DNA of 64,000 nt from an uncultured Lachnospiraceae bacterium (lineage in GTDB: Bacteria; Bacillota; Clostridia; Lachnospirales; Lachnospiraceae): contig CAKRQV010000007.1 in the NCBI GenBank assembly GCA_934394565.1, positions 62,001 through 126,000 on the forward strand. Direction: 5' to 3'. Below the pieces are notes generated by a model, which saw only the letters and a program-made list of their open reading frames with translations, searched no databases and was not told the origin of the DNA. A program made the translations under genes and the position numbers. Below are positions 25,680 through 35,138 of the stretch, in pieces; the first letter of the stretch is position 1; every line of letters starts with the position of its first letter.

Positions 25680-27575
25680 TCAGATACCGATTGCTTTACG
25701 TTTTTCTTCGATTCTCTCGATCATCAGGTCAGTCAGTTTCTCGATATCTGTCTCAACTGTATATGCAGCCTCTACCCAGTCTCTTACACCTTCTGTCAGC
25801 AGTCCGCCAACTTCAGCAGAACCGGATACATACGGATCAACACCAAGGAAGGTATCGATACCTGTAGATACTACGTAGTTACCGATGGAAACAGCCTTCT
25901 CAGACATCCACTCCGGAGCGCAGCCTACAACCGGCAGCTGGGAGATGTTCAGTCCGGAATCTTTAGCCAGTTCGGCAACAAGGATCATCATACGGGAGAT
26001 ATCAACGCAGGAACCCATATGCAGTACCGGCGGGATATCAGCCAGCTCACATACACGTTTCAGACCATCGCCGCAGAGATCTTTGGCACGCTTGTCCATC
26101 AGACCAGCCTTGGCAGCTGCCTGTGCGGAACAACCGGAAGCAACAACGACGATATCGTTGGCGATCAGCTTCTTCATCAGCTCAATATGAGCATAGTCCG
26201 GACGGACCTTCGGGTTGTTACATCCAACCATAGCTACGGCACCACGGATAACACCGGATGTGATACACTCGATAAGCGGTTTTGTTGTACCCATCTCATC
26301 AACCTGTGTATTTGCAACACCATCCAGTACTTTAACCAGAGCCTCAACAGAGTAACCAACAGTAGCTTTCTGTTTCATCTGCGGGATATGTACCAGTTCC
26401 GGTTTACGGTTTTCAAAGTTATCGATAGCCATCTTAACGATTGCTTTTGCATTCTCAGCAGCTGTAGCTGCATTGAAACGGATGAACTCGGAATCCGGCA
26501 TCTGTGCGATCGGGGATGTTGTGATGAACTTTGTATGGAAACATTTGCTTAAAGGTCCAAGGGCCGGGAAGATACACTGAACGTCTACGACGATAGCTTC
26601 GCAGGCACCTGTCAGTACAACGTTCTCCTGCTGCAGGAAGTTACCAGCCATCGGGATACCACGTCTCATGGCAACCTCATTGGATGTACAGCAGACACCG
26701 GATACAGTGATGCCTTTAGCGCCTTTGGATTTAGCGTAAGCGATCATTTCCGGATCATCAGCATATTCGCAGACCATCTCAGACAGTGACGGATCATGTC
26801 CATGGACAACGATATTTACGTTCTCTTCTACCATAACACCAAGGTTAGCCTCGGTATCGATCGGCTTCGGTGTACCAAACAGCACATCAGAGAACTCTGT
26901 ACCGCACATGGAACCACCCCATCCATCAGCAAGACCCATTCTCAGGGACTGACGAACCAGAGCCTTCGGATCAGAAGAACATCCCATATGTGTCATATGC
27001 AGGGAGCAGGCAACCTCACGGTCGATGGCACGCGGTGCGATCTCTTCTCTTTCCCAGATTTCCTGTGTGTGCTTCGGAGCACGACTCAGCCAGTTCTGGG
27101 TACCGAACGGTTTACCGTATTCCATAAGAGCTTTCTCAGCCATCTCATGAGCCAGATCGTAGATGTCTTTACCCTCTGTCTCAACGCCCCATTCATGAGC
27201 GATACGTGTCAGCTTCTCCGGATCTTTTACCTTGTACGGTCCTTCCGGTTTTGCCTGATACAGTGTATGGCAGATCTCACGGCCGTGGTCAGAGTGAGTG
27301 GCACCACCACCGGCTGTAAATTTCAGGAAGTTACGTCCTACAATACCTGCAGCATCACATCCGCAGATACCTCTCGGAGCCTTCGGTGTGATACGGCACG
27401 GACCCATGGCACAGATACGGCAGCAGACACCCTGCTCACCGAACTTACAGTGCGGTGTCTGATTTTTCACACGGAACTGCCATGCATCAGCACCTACTTT
27501 TGCACCAGTCTCCAGAAGGCGATTGGTAGCGGCTTCCATTTCTTCGACAGAAGTCAGTTTGAATTCTTCACTCAT
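25680..27575 (-). CDS. acsA: Carbon monoxide dehydrogenase catalytic subunit
   Basis: A 631-residue Ni-Fe enzyme that reduces CO2 to CO for ACS. The N-terminal B/D-cluster cysteines are visible at residues 43-60 (HCKFGEQGVCCRICAMGPC) and further on in RGICGCDAAG. C-cluster regions include MTHMGCSSDPKALVRQSLRM, VSGVCCTSNEVAMRRG and VASGCSAQAAAKAG. The ATG follows AAGGAGG. The same enzyme is named CooS when it acts outside ACS; its place in this operon supports the AcsA role. Confidence 0.94.
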   Translation of the reverse strand: MSEEFKLTSVEEMEAATNRLLETGAKVGADAWQFRVKNQTPHCKFGEQGVCCRICAMGPCRITPKAPRGICGCDAAGIVGRNFLKFTAGGGATHSDHGREICHTLYQAKPEGPYKVKDPEKLTRIAHEWGVETEGKDIYDLAHEMAEKALMEYGKPFGTQNWLSRAPKHTQEIWEREEIAPRAIDREVACSLHMTHMGCSSDPKALVRQSLRMGLADGWGGSMCGTEFSDVLFGTPKPIDTEANLGVMVEENVNIVVHGHDPSLSEMVCEYADDPEMIAYAKSKGAKGITVSGVCCTSNEVAMRRGIPMAGNFLQQENVVLTGACEAIVVDVQCIFPALGPLSKCFHTKFITTSPIAQMPDSEFIRFNAATAAENAKAIVKMAIDNFENRKPELVHIPQMKQKATVGYSVEALVKVLDGVANTQVDEMGTTKPLIECITSGVIRGAVAMVGCNNPKVRPDYAHIELMKKLIANDIVVVASGCSAQAAAKAGLMDKRAKDLCGDGLKRVCELADIPPVLHMGSCVDISRMMILVAELAKDSGLNISQLPVVGCAPEWMSEKAVSIGNYVVSTGIDTFLGVDPYVSGSAEVGGLLTEGVRDWVEAAYTVETDIEKLTDLMIERIEEKRKAIGI

Positions 27576-27650
27576 TTGTTTTCCTCCTTAACAGTTTGGA
27601 TATATTTTCAGAGATCCTCTTTCTCTAAAAATTCATTGGTAAAAACAGCT

Positions 27651-28421
27651 CTACAGCCCCAGCTTTTCAATGATACCGGCAAGAGCTGCACGCACCGGAG
27701 AATCCCCCGGCAGCTTCACAGTCGGAACGCCGTCGCAGTCATATTCATATACTGTCTCATCCTGCGGTACAACACCCAGTAAGGTAAGACCCTGTTTCTC
27801 GATCTCCTCTTTTGTGCCTTCATTTAAGACACCATTCGGGGCACGGTTGATGATCAGTCCCATCTGCTGTGGTTTGAGCTCGCACTCACGGACAAGCTCG
27901 GCAATACGGCCGGCTGCCTGTACACCACGGCGTGAGCAGTCACTGACAAGAATGCATGTCTGCATACTCGGCAGGATACCACGGCTGATATGTTCCATAC
28001 CGGCCTCGTTATCCACAACCATAAACGGATACTGGTTCTGGCGTTTCTGTAACTGGCTCTGTAAGAGTCCATTGACATAGCAGTAACAGCCTTTGCCCTG
28101 CGTACGTCCCATGACCAGAAGATCAAAATCATCATCCTCTACCAAACAGGAATTAAATTTCCATTCGGCATAATCCGCTTTGCTCATACCTGCAGGAATC
28201 GGATTGTGTTCTGCCATTTCAGCTCTGGCGATCTCCTCACGGACATCACCAAGTGTCATATCCACCTCAACGCCAAGCACCTCATTCAGATTAGAGTTGG
28301 CATCGGCATCTACAGCGAGAACCGGTCCTTTTTTTGTTTCACAAAGATACTGGATCAACAGACCGCAAAGGGTTGTTTTTCCAACGCCGCCTTTACCGGC
28401 GACAGCGATTACATGTGCCAT
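27651..28421 (-). CDS. cooC: CooC-type nickel-insertion ATPase (first copy)
   Basis: A 256-residue relative of the copy at 24821-25585, with VIAVAGKGGVGKTTLCGLL and a Cys-X-Cys in GKGCYCYVNGLL. The two copies are clearly diverged. By position just before acsA it most likely matures the CODH C-cluster. I start at MAHVIAV behind GGGAGG; an in-frame GTG three codons upstream overlaps that site. The 151-base gap after metF holds an AACAGCTATAAA/TTTATAGTTGTT hairpin. Confidence 0.9.
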   Translation of the reverse strand: MAHVIAVAGKGGVGKTTLCGLLIQYLCETKKGPVLAVDADANSNLNEVLGVEVDMTLGDVREEIARAEMAEHNPIPAGMSKADYAEWKFNSCLVEDDDFDLLVMGRTQGKGCYCYVNGLLQSQLQKRQNQYPFMVVDNEAGMEHISRGILPSMQTCILVSDCSRRGVQAAGRIAELVRECELKPQQMGLIINRAPNGVLNEGTKEEIEKQGLTLLGVVPQDETVYEYDCDGVPTVKLPGDSPVRAALAGIIEKLGL

Positions 28422-28572
28422 AAAAGACACCTCCCAAGTTACTTTTGTTTATGCAGGCGGTGGACCAGAGTCTGCATTTTTGCAAAACCCCGGCGACCGC
28501 TGCAACAACTATAAAAAAGCTCAAAAAGCATATTCTTTATAGCTGTTTAGTCAGGAGACATCTCCGTATCGA

Positions 28573-29490
28573 TCATACTCTGGTGCAGAAACCTGCTCTG
28601 TCAATGATCTCGGAAACGTCTTTATATTTATTTAAAGCATACAGATGGATGCCGTTAACACCCAGTGCTCTGTACTCGTCGATCTGGTTGATCGTGTACT
28701 CGATACCTGCTTCTTTGAAGCGGGCTTTCTTTCCTTCTACATCTGCATCGAACGGATCTTTAACGAACGGATTCGGGAAGATCCAGTTGTTGGAGATCAG
28801 CTCGCAGAGCTTACGCGGCATAACGCAGGCATTTCTGGAAAGAGCCATATTGATTGTGGCAGCCTGATCCAGGATCGGCATGATACCCACATCGACCGGC
28901 AGAGTCACACCGGCTTTGCGGATCGCATCCAGCCAGTATTTGAACTGTTCCATATCCCAGCACAGCTGTGTCATGATATAGTCAGCACCATTGTCCTGTT
29001 TCTGTTTCAGAACAGCGATATCTGCTTCGAGAGAACGGCAGCTGATATGGCCTTCCGGAGAACCTGCTACTGCGATCTCGATCTTGTCACCAAACTCTTT
29101 GCGGACATATGCTACAAGGTCTGTTGCATATTTGAAATCTCCGCCTGTGCCTTCCCAGCCAAACGGCAGGTCGCCACGCAGAGCCAGCATATGGTCAACA
29201 CCATTATCCAGATAATTCTGCAGCTGGTCTTTGATGCCCTCTTTTGTATTACCTATACAGGTAAAATGTGTTACCGGTGTTGTGCCGGCATCTTTAATGA
29301 TCTTACAGACATCCATGTTACGTCCGACATTGGTGCCGCCTGCACCGTATGTACAGGAAATATAAGCCGGATTGTATTCGCACAGATGGTCGATTGTGTT
29401 TGGAAGATTCTCCATACCTTTATCGGTCTTTGGCGGGAATACCTCAAAGGATAAAAGCATTTTCTGTTTCATCTGTTCACTCAGTTTCAT
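28573..29490 (-). CDS. metF: Methylene-tetrahydrofolate reductase
   Basis: A 305-residue flavoprotein TIM barrel that reduces methylene-THF to methyl-THF. It has LLSFEVFPPKTDKGMENL, SCTYGAGGTNVGRN, HMLALRGDLP and ADYIMTQLCWD. I start at MKLSEQMKQK behind GGAGGAATG rather than 12 codons earlier. No metV gene lies next to it and no rnfC2 is seen, so it belongs to the MetF-only arrangement. The electron donor cannot be read from the sequence, although an NADH-linked enzyme is plausible. Confidence 0.92.
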   Translation of the reverse strand: MKLSEQMKQKMLLSFEVFPPKTDKGMENLPNTIDHLCEYNPAYISCTYGAGGTNVGRNMDVCKIIKDAGTTPVTHFTCIGNTKEGIKDQLQNYLDNGVDHMLALRGDLPFGWEGTGGDFKYATDLVAYVRKEFGDKIEIAVAGSPEGHISCRSLEADIAVLKQKQDNGADYIMTQLCWDMEQFKYWLDAIRKAGVTLPVDVGIMPILDQAATINMALSRNACVMPRKLCELISNNWIFPNPFVKDPFDADVEGKKARFKEAGIEYTINQIDEYRALGVNGIHLYALNKYKDVSEIIDRAGFCTRV

Positions 29491-29534
29491 GATACATTCC
29501 TCCACATTATTTATTTTGTGTTGCAAGTATTACC

Positions 29535-29717
29535 TTAATCACACTGGATCTTGACAATGCTGTTTGCAAGGTCGACCATGAGAAGTTTTCCAACAACAAT
29601 GGTCTCCTCTCCGATAATATCGCGGATCACCAGCTTGTCATCCTGAACGTCGATACGGCTGATGTTCTTGCAGATCACGGTATTGTCACTTTCTTTGTAT
29701 GCAGTTGCAAGACACAT
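29535..29717 (-). CDS. cooT: CooT family nickel-binding protein
   Basis: A 60-residue protein beginning MCLATAYKESDNTVICKNIS, with the Met-Cys N-terminus of CooT in which Cys2 binds Ni(II) in a small dimer. CooT supports nickel supply to CODH in Rhodospirillum. It starts three bases after the stop of the His/Cys-rich gene and lies before metF, so it is the second gene of the acs operon. Confidence 0.85.
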   Translation of the reverse strand: MCLATAYKESDNTVICKNISRIDVQDDKLVIRDIIGEETIVVGKLLMVDLANSIVKIQCD

Positions 29718-29720
29718 ACC

Positions 29721-30047
29721 TCATACCTCCTTTATATGCTCCCCGGCCAGCGTTGCCGCAAGGCTGAGGCGCAGAGTACCTTTCTGGAATTCGGAAACAG
29801 CTGCACGAATCTGGTCTGCCACATCTTTCATATCCAGTTTTTCCAGATTGGCAGCCACACGGTCAAGCTCGGCAGCATGCTGGGCATTATGCTTTTGCAT
29901 ATACTGCAACAGCGCCAGCGCCTCCCTGCGCTCATCACCGGCAGATGCACACGAGCTGCAATTACCTGCGCAGTGATGCTCACCTGTGTCACCGGCTGTC
30001 TGACCGTGATGCACCATCTGTCCGTTTTCGTCCTGAATCAAGTGCAT
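29721..30047 (-). CDS. His/Cys-rich small protein, possible nickel chaperone
   Basis: I do not recognise a named family. The 108-residue protein has an N-terminal metal-ligand-rich segment, with His13, His14, His24 and His25, and Cys26, Cys30 and Cys33 (VHHGQTAGDTGEHHCAGNC then SSC). A helical C-terminal part of about 70 residues follows (ALALLQYMQKHNAQHAAELD). It is the first gene of the acs operon, directly before cooT. I infer a nickel-binding or nickel-storage role in CODH/ACS maturation; zinc or Fe-S binding is also possible. The start is the ATG behind GGAGG; an in-frame GTG five codons upstream overlaps that site. Confidence 0.75.
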   Translation of the reverse strand: MHLIQDENGQMVHHGQTAGDTGEHHCAGNCSSCASAGDERREALALLQYMQKHNAQHAAELDRVAANLEKLDMKDVADQIRAAVSEFQKGTLRLSLAATLAGEHIKEV

Positions 30048-30092
30048 GTTTTTGTCCTCCACAAAGTTGTCATAATTTTATCAATTTAGGTT

Positions 30093-30121
30093 ATTATAGC
30101 AAACCTTTGCTTTTAAATCAA
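30093..30121 (-). promoter_or_regulatory. Sigma-A promoter of the acs/CODH operon
   Basis: TTGATT, 17 bases, TATAAT on the minus strand, about 40 bases before the His/Cys-rich gene. It is the only strong promoter seen upstream of the ten-gene run to the terminator at 19184-19222. Confidence 0.75.
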
Positions 30122-30250
30122 TCAAATCTACTACAATATTTGTATAAAAAGCAGTTCATTTTTACCGGAAAATACAACAGTTAGTATTTTCTTCCGTCAG
30201 TTGTGCCGAAAACCCATCCTCTTTTTTACCATTTCTGCATATATTGCAAT

Positions 30251-30300
30251 AAAAAGCGGCAGGACATCCGCTTCTTTTCGAAGCAGTCTGCCCTGCCGCT
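30251..30300 (-). terminator. Terminator after plsY
   Basis: On the minus strand AGCGGCAGG...CCTGCCGCT with an inner GCTTC/GAAGC stem, followed by TTTTTATT. It isolates the acs operon from the der-plsY unit. Confidence 0.9.
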
Positions 30301-30321
30301 ATTTTGCTCTTTCCGAAAGCA

Positions 30322-30978
30322 CTATGCCGTTTTATCATGGCCTTTCGAAAGATATGTTTTACTTTCCGTTCCGGCGATCAGCCGTTTTATGTTTGTCCTG
30401 TGGCGATACAGTGTCATAGCCGTCAGCAGACCGATGATCACATACAGCTCATTCAGATGATGCTGTGACATGGAAAAACCGCCAAACTGTCCATATATGA
30501 TCGTCTGGACCAGAAAAAGGACATAGCAGAGGATCGAGCACAGTGAAACATAATGACTGGTAAAAAAGAAAAGGAAAAATTCAGCCATCACAACCAGACC
30601 GACCTGCCAGCTTAAACAAAATACCAGGCCAACCGTACAGGCTACACCCTTTCCACCCTTAAACTTCATATAGAAAGGAAAATTGTGCCCAAGGATTGCT
30701 CCGGCAGCCGCATAAGCGCACAACACCGGCACGATATCCGCATGGGAAGTCCCAAAGATCAGGCGCACCACCAGAGTAGCAACCAGACACTTGAGCATGT
30801 CCCCCGCAAACGTCATGAATCCCGCCTTACGGCCGAGGGTACGCATGGCATTCGTCGTCCCGGCATTGCCGCTGCCATACTCACGGATATCAATGCCATG
30901 CATTTTTCCGATAATATACGATGTCTGGATCAGACCAAAAGCATAGCCGATCAGCAGACAGATAATTCTCACTAACAT
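30322..30978 (-). CDS. plsY: Acyl-phosphate glycerol-3-phosphate acyltransferase
   Basis: A 218-residue membrane enzyme that transfers acyl groups from acyl-phosphate to glycerol-3-phosphate. It has the conserved GSGNAGTTNAMRTLG, GHNFPFYMKFKGGKGVA and a third loop before the C-terminus. I start at MLVRIICLL, four bases after the der stop; the longer frame overlaps der. Its substrate comes from PlsX at 49834-50856. Confidence 0.9.
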   Translation of the reverse strand: MLVRIICLLIGYAFGLIQTSYIIGKMHGIDIREYGSGNAGTTNAMRTLGRKAGFMTFAGDMLKCLVATLVVRLIFGTSHADIVPVLCAYAAAGAILGHNFPFYMKFKGGKGVACTVGLVFCLSWQVGLVVMAEFFLFFFTSHYVSLCSILCYVLFLVQTIIYGQFGGFSMSQHHLNELYVIIGLLTAMTLYRHRTNIKRLIAGTESKTYLSKGHDKTA

Positions 30979-30982
30979 ACGA

Positions 30983-32308
30983 TCAGTTCTTATCCTTTCT
31001 CTCCCGCACAATAAATTTCAGAGATGTACCTCTGAATCCAAATGCCTCCCGGATCTGATTTTCAAGGTATCTTGTGTAAGAGAAATGCATCAACTCTTTA
31101 TCATTGACAAAGATAACAAATGTCGGCGGTTTGACCGCTACCTGTGTCATATAGAAAATTTTCAGCCGGTGTCCCTTGTCTGACGGCGGCTGCTGCATGG
31201 CAACAGCTTCGGTCAGGATTTCGTTAAGTACACCTGTCTGGATACGCATGCTCTGGTTCTCAAGGACCATATCAATTGTCTCAAACAGTTTTGGCAGACG
31301 CTGTCCTGTCTCTGCAGACACAAAAAGGATCTCCGCATACGGCATAAAGGAAAGCGTAGACCGCACCTTTGCTGTAAATGTATTCACCGTCTTGTTATCT
31401 TTCTCAACGGCATCCCATTTATTGACAGCAACAATGATACCTTTGCCTCTCTCATGGGCAATACCGGCAATCTTGGCATCCTGTTCGGTCACACCCTCTA
31501 CAGCATCAATGACCAGCACAACAATATCGGCTTTTTCCACAGCGCTGACAGTACGAACGATACTGTAACGTTCCAGGTCTTCCTTGATCCGGCTCTTACG
31601 GCGAAGTCCGGCGGTATCGATCAGGATATATTCTTTACCGTTCACCTTTACACGGCTGTCAATCGCATCACGGGTTGTGCCGGCGATGTCAGATACGATG
31701 GCGCGGCTCTTGCCGGTCAGTTTGTTGACGATAGAGGATTTACCTACATTTGGTTTGCCTACGATGGCAATACGCGGCGTATCATCTTCTGTATCGTCAT
31801 GTTCCTGTGACGGAAAATGTTTTACAACCTCATCTAACAGGTCGCCGATGCCCAGTCGGCCCGAAGAGGAAATGGCAATCGGATCTCCCATACCCAGATT
31901 ATAAAATTCATAGGTATCCATCAGTAATTTATCAAAATTATCAACTTTATTGACAGCCAGAATGACCGGTTTCGAACTGCGTCGCAGCATGTCTGCGACT
32001 TTGGAATCCGCATCCACCAGTCCCTGGCGAACATCTACCATAAATACGATCACATCCGCCGTATCAATGGCGATCTGTGCCTGTTCTCTCATCTGAGAAA
32101 TAATCACGTCCCGGCTCTCCGGTTCAATACCGCCGGTATCCACCATGGTAAACGAATAATTTAACCATGTCACATCGGCATAGATACGGTCACGGGTCAC
32201 ACCCGGAGTATCCTTGACGATGGAAATATTCTCTCCCGCCAGTGCATTGAACAGTGTGGATTTGCCAACATTAGGACGGCCTACAATTGCTACTATCGGT
32301 TTGCTCAT
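30983..32308 (-). CDS. der: Ribosome-assembly GTPase Der (EngA)
   Basis: A 441-residue double GTPase for 50S maturation. Two G domains are visible: GRPNVGKSTLFN with DTGG, and GKPNVGKSSIVN with DTAG and NKWD. A KH-like C-terminal domain follows (RGTSLKFIVRERK). Its start overlaps the end of the DUF512 gene by 38 bases, a usual pairing in Clostridia. Confidence 0.95.
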   Translation of the reverse strand: MSKPIVAIVGRPNVGKSTLFNALAGENISIVKDTPGVTRDRIYADVTWLNYSFTMVDTGGIEPESRDVIISQMREQAQIAIDTADVIVFMVDVRQGLVDADSKVADMLRRSSKPVILAVNKVDNFDKLLMDTYEFYNLGMGDPIAISSSGRLGIGDLLDEVVKHFPSQEHDDTEDDTPRIAIVGKPNVGKSSIVNKLTGKSRAIVSDIAGTTRDAIDSRVKVNGKEYILIDTAGLRRKSRIKEDLERYSIVRTVSAVEKADIVVLVIDAVEGVTEQDAKIAGIAHERGKGIIVAVNKWDAVEKDNKTVNTFTAKVRSTLSFMPYAEILFVSAETGQRLPKLFETIDMVLENQSMRIQTGVLNEILTEAVAMQQPPSDKGHRLKIFYMTQVAVKPPTFVIFVNDKELMHFSYTRYLENQIREAFGFRGTSLKFIVRERKDKN

Positions 32309-33647
32309 ACAGTTGTCTCCTTTTATGTTTTTCCACTTTTTTCTTATACAGAACAGTCTCTACAAGATCCCGTCCGCTGCTGTCAGCGACAGCCACCGGA
32401 ATCCCAAGCTCCTGCTCCAGTTCTTCTACTGTGTAATCATCAAGGAATACATTCTCACCCGCCCGCAGCATATTACAGGGGAGGATCAGGCGTTCCCCGA
32501 GATTTCTTTCTTTCAGCTGTTTTTTCAGATCCTGTCCGGTTATCAGTCCGGAAACCGTGATTTTTTCTCCGAAGAAATCATTGCGGATCGCAGCCACGTC
32601 AAGATCAATCTCATCGTACACTGCCATGATCTTTTCTGCAAGCATTTTTATAAAGGGTGCTGCCAGATAACCGGTGGCAATGGTCACACTCCCGGGTTCT
32701 ACCGGCTGTTTTGGTTTCCTAAGACACTCTTCTACTTCTTCCTGCAAGAGCCGCAGCATACCAACACCGTTTTCCAGCTGCTGGTACCCATCATAGCGTT
32801 CTGCCTCCGGCAGAGCACGACCGGCCAGAAGATACCATTCATCGCTGCAGTGTACACGGTTTGTCCCTGTCTTTTCCTTATAATATGTTTGCCAGCGTTC
32901 AATCTGATCGATCACACATCCGGCATCCCTGGCAGTAAAGGATTCGAGAGGATACAGACCCTCACGATACTTTGTCAATCCCACAGGAACAACGGACACG
33001 CTCTGCAGCGCCGGCATATACGCCTCAAAATCCTTCAGTGAACGTTCCAGCTCTTCACCATCGTTAATACCTTTGCAAAGTACAATCTGTCCGTTCATCT
33101 CGATATCCGCCTCTGCCAGCCGACGAATCTTGCCAAATACATCCCCGGCGAAACGGTTATGCAGCATTTTACAACGAAGCTCTGGATTCGTCGTGTGGAA
33201 GGAAATATTGATCGGTGACAGATGATAATAGATGATACGGTCGATATCATGATCACTCATATTTGTCAGTGTCACATAATTCCCCTGAAGGAAGGACAGG
33301 CGGGAATCATCATCTTTAAAATACAGGGTCTCTCTCATACCCGGCGGCATCTGATCAATAAAGCAGAATATGCAATTGTTTCTGCAAGATCTGTATTCAT
33401 CCATCAGACTGTTGACAAAGCTGATCCCGAGATCCTCTTCGAGATCCTTTTCAATCTCCAGCTCCCACTCTTCGCCGTCTGCCTTTCTCACCACCATCGT
33501 CAGATATTCATCGTTCGTCAGATAATGATAATCAAACACGTCTTCTATTTTTTTGTCATTGATGGAGATCAGCTCGTCTCCCGGCACCAGATCCAGTTCT
33601 TCGGCAATACTGCCTGCAGCAACAGCTCCTATGACATGTTTTGGCAT
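32271..33647 (-). CDS. DUF512 PDZ-radical SAM protein
   Basis: A 458-residue protein. The N-terminus is a PDZ-like segment (VAAGSIAEELDLVPGDELIS), followed by the cysteine motif CRNNCIFCFIDQMP of radical SAM enzymes, and a C-terminal DUF512 domain (TGYLAAPFIKMLAE...DYTVEELEQEL). Proteins of this family are found directly upstream of der in Clostridia; their reaction is unknown. The ATG follows AGAAGGAGG. Confidence 0.85.
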   Translation of the reverse strand: MPKHVIGAVAAGSIAEELDLVPGDELISINDKKIEDVFDYHYLTNDEYLTMVVRKADGEEWELEIEKDLEEDLGISFVNSLMDEYRSCRNNCIFCFIDQMPPGMRETLYFKDDDSRLSFLQGNYVTLTNMSDHDIDRIIYYHLSPINISFHTTNPELRCKMLHNRFAGDVFGKIRRLAEADIEMNGQIVLCKGINDGEELERSLKDFEAYMPALQSVSVVPVGLTKYREGLYPLESFTARDAGCVIDQIERWQTYYKEKTGTNRVHCSDEWYLLAGRALPEAERYDGYQQLENGVGMLRLLQEEVEECLRKPKQPVEPGSVTIATGYLAAPFIKMLAEKIMAVYDEIDLDVAAIRNDFFGEKITVSGLITGQDLKKQLKERNLGERLILPCNMLRAGENVFLDDYTVEELEQELGIPVAVADSSGRDLVETVLYKKKVEKHKRRQLYEQTDSSNCRPS

Positions 33648-33677
33648 CGTCTTTCCTCCTTCTAAAGCGTTCTTTTC

Positions 33678-33706
33678 ATCATAACAAGATTATTTTGAAA
33701 TTGCAA
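33678..33706 (-). promoter_or_regulatory. Sigma-A promoter of DUF512-der-plsY
   Basis: TTGCAA, 17 bases, TATGAT on the minus strand, about 30 bases before the start codon. Confidence 0.7.
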
Positions 33707-33786
33707 TGATGTTTTACAGTATTCCTTTATTTTCCACAGCTTTCCCCTGTTTTTTACATAAATTTTGTATTTTATCCAGTAACTTG

Positions 33787-33815
33787 TTGACGCACTTATA
33801 AGAGGATGCTATAAC
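33787..33815 (+). promoter_or_regulatory. Sigma-A promoter of prs
   Basis: TTGACG, 17 bases, TATAAC on the plus strand, about 50 bases before the start codon; divergent from the DUF512 promoter. Confidence 0.7.
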
Positions 33816-33865
33816 TAAAGTGCATTACCCTGAAATTATTATGAAATTATAAGCGGAGGTTTCTA

Positions 33866-35038
33866 ATGGCAAATTTAGACTTACTCGAGTGTTCCATCCC
33901 CGTTGCACCGATCAAGATCGTTGCGTTAAAAGGCTGCACCGAGCTCGGCAATATTGTAAACGATTATCTTGTTTCTTTCCGTAAGGAAATGGCACAGAAA
34001 AGAACCGACCACAGCAATGTCACCTGGTCCGGTTACGCTGAAGACACTTTTCTGGTAGACGCTGAATGCCCTCGTTTTGGTACCGGCGAAGCCAAAGGTA
34101 AAATCAACGCTTCGATCCGTGGTGCCGATCTCTTTATCATGGTAGATATCAGCAATTATACACCTACTTACAAAATCGGTCCCTATGTCAACCATATGTC
34201 ACCGGATGACCATTATCAGGATCTGAAACGTATCATCCAGGCCGCAACCGGTAAAGCACACCGTATCAATGTCATTATGCCATTCTTATACGAGGGCCGT
34301 CAGCATAAACGTTCTTCCCGTGAGTCTCTGGACTGTGCAGCTGCACTGCAGGAGCTGATCAACATGGGCGTAGAAAATATTATCACCTTTGATGCCCATG
34401 ATCCTCGTGTTATGAATGCCATTCCTCTGAATGGTTTTGATAACTTTATGCCAACTTACCAGTTTTTAAAGGCACTGCTTCGCTCAGTACCGGATTTGAA
34501 GCTGGATAACGAACACTTGATGATCATCTCTCCGGATGAAGGAGCCATGAACCGTGCTGTATATTTTTCCAATATTCTTGGTGTAGATATGGGTATGTTC
34601 TATAAACGCCGCGACTACTCCACCATTATCAACGGCAAGAATCCGATTGTAGCACACGAGTTTCTGGGTGATTCTGTCGAGGGTAAAGACTGCATCATCG
34701 TTGATGATATGATTTCCTCCGGTGAAAGTATGCTTGATGTTGCCAAACAGCTGAAGGAAAGAAAGGCCAACCGTATCTTTGTCTGCACGACCTTCGGTCT
34801 GTTCACAGATGGCCTGGACAAATTTGATGAATATTACGAAAAAGGTTATATCAACAAGATCATCACTACTGATCTGAACTACCGTCCTGCAGAACTGCTG
34901 GAAAGACCATATTATGAGCCGGCACGTATGGGTAAATACGTAGCCAGTATCATGGATATCCTGAACCATGACGTTTCCGTTGAAAAGGTTCGTTCTACAA
35001 CAGATAAAATCAATCAGCTGTTGGCAAAGCACCGTTAA
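33866..35038 (+). CDS. prs: Ribose-phosphate pyrophosphokinase
   Basis: A 390-residue enzyme that makes PRPP from ribose 5-phosphate and ATP. The PRPP loop is CIIVDDMISSGESMLD and the ATP-side signature is ITFDAHDPRVMN. It is longer than the usual 315-residue Prs, a form common in Lachnospiraceae. The ATG follows GCGGAGG. It is a single-gene unit with its own promoter and terminator. Confidence 0.92.
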   Translation: MANLDLLECSIPVAPIKIVALKGCTELGNIVNDYLVSFRKEMAQKRTDHSNVTWSGYAEDTFLVDAECPRFGTGEAKGKINASIRGADLFIMVDISNYTPTYKIGPYVNHMSPDDHYQDLKRIIQAATGKAHRINVIMPFLYEGRQHKRSSRESLDCAAALQELINMGVENIITFDAHDPRVMNAIPLNGFDNFMPTYQFLKALLRSVPDLKLDNEHLMIISPDEGAMNRAVYFSNILGVDMGMFYKRRDYSTIINGKNPIVAHEFLGDSVEGKDCIIVDDMISSGESMLDVAKQLKERKANRIFVCTTFGLFTDGLDKFDEYYEKGYINKIITTDLNYRPAELLERPYYEPARMGKYVASIMDILNHDVSVEKVRSTTDKINQLLAKHR

Positions 35039-35060
35039 ACATAACGCAGAGTATATAGAA

Positions 35061-35095
35061 ACAGGCACCGTTTTTTGAACGATGCCTGTTTTTTA
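35061..35095 (+). terminator. Terminator of prs
   Basis: ACAGGCACCGTT pairs with AACGATGCCTGT around TTTTG and is followed by TTTTTT. Confidence 0.9.
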
Positions 35096-35138
35096 AGTTA
35101 TTATACATTTTTACTGGCTCACACAGCAAAACATCATC

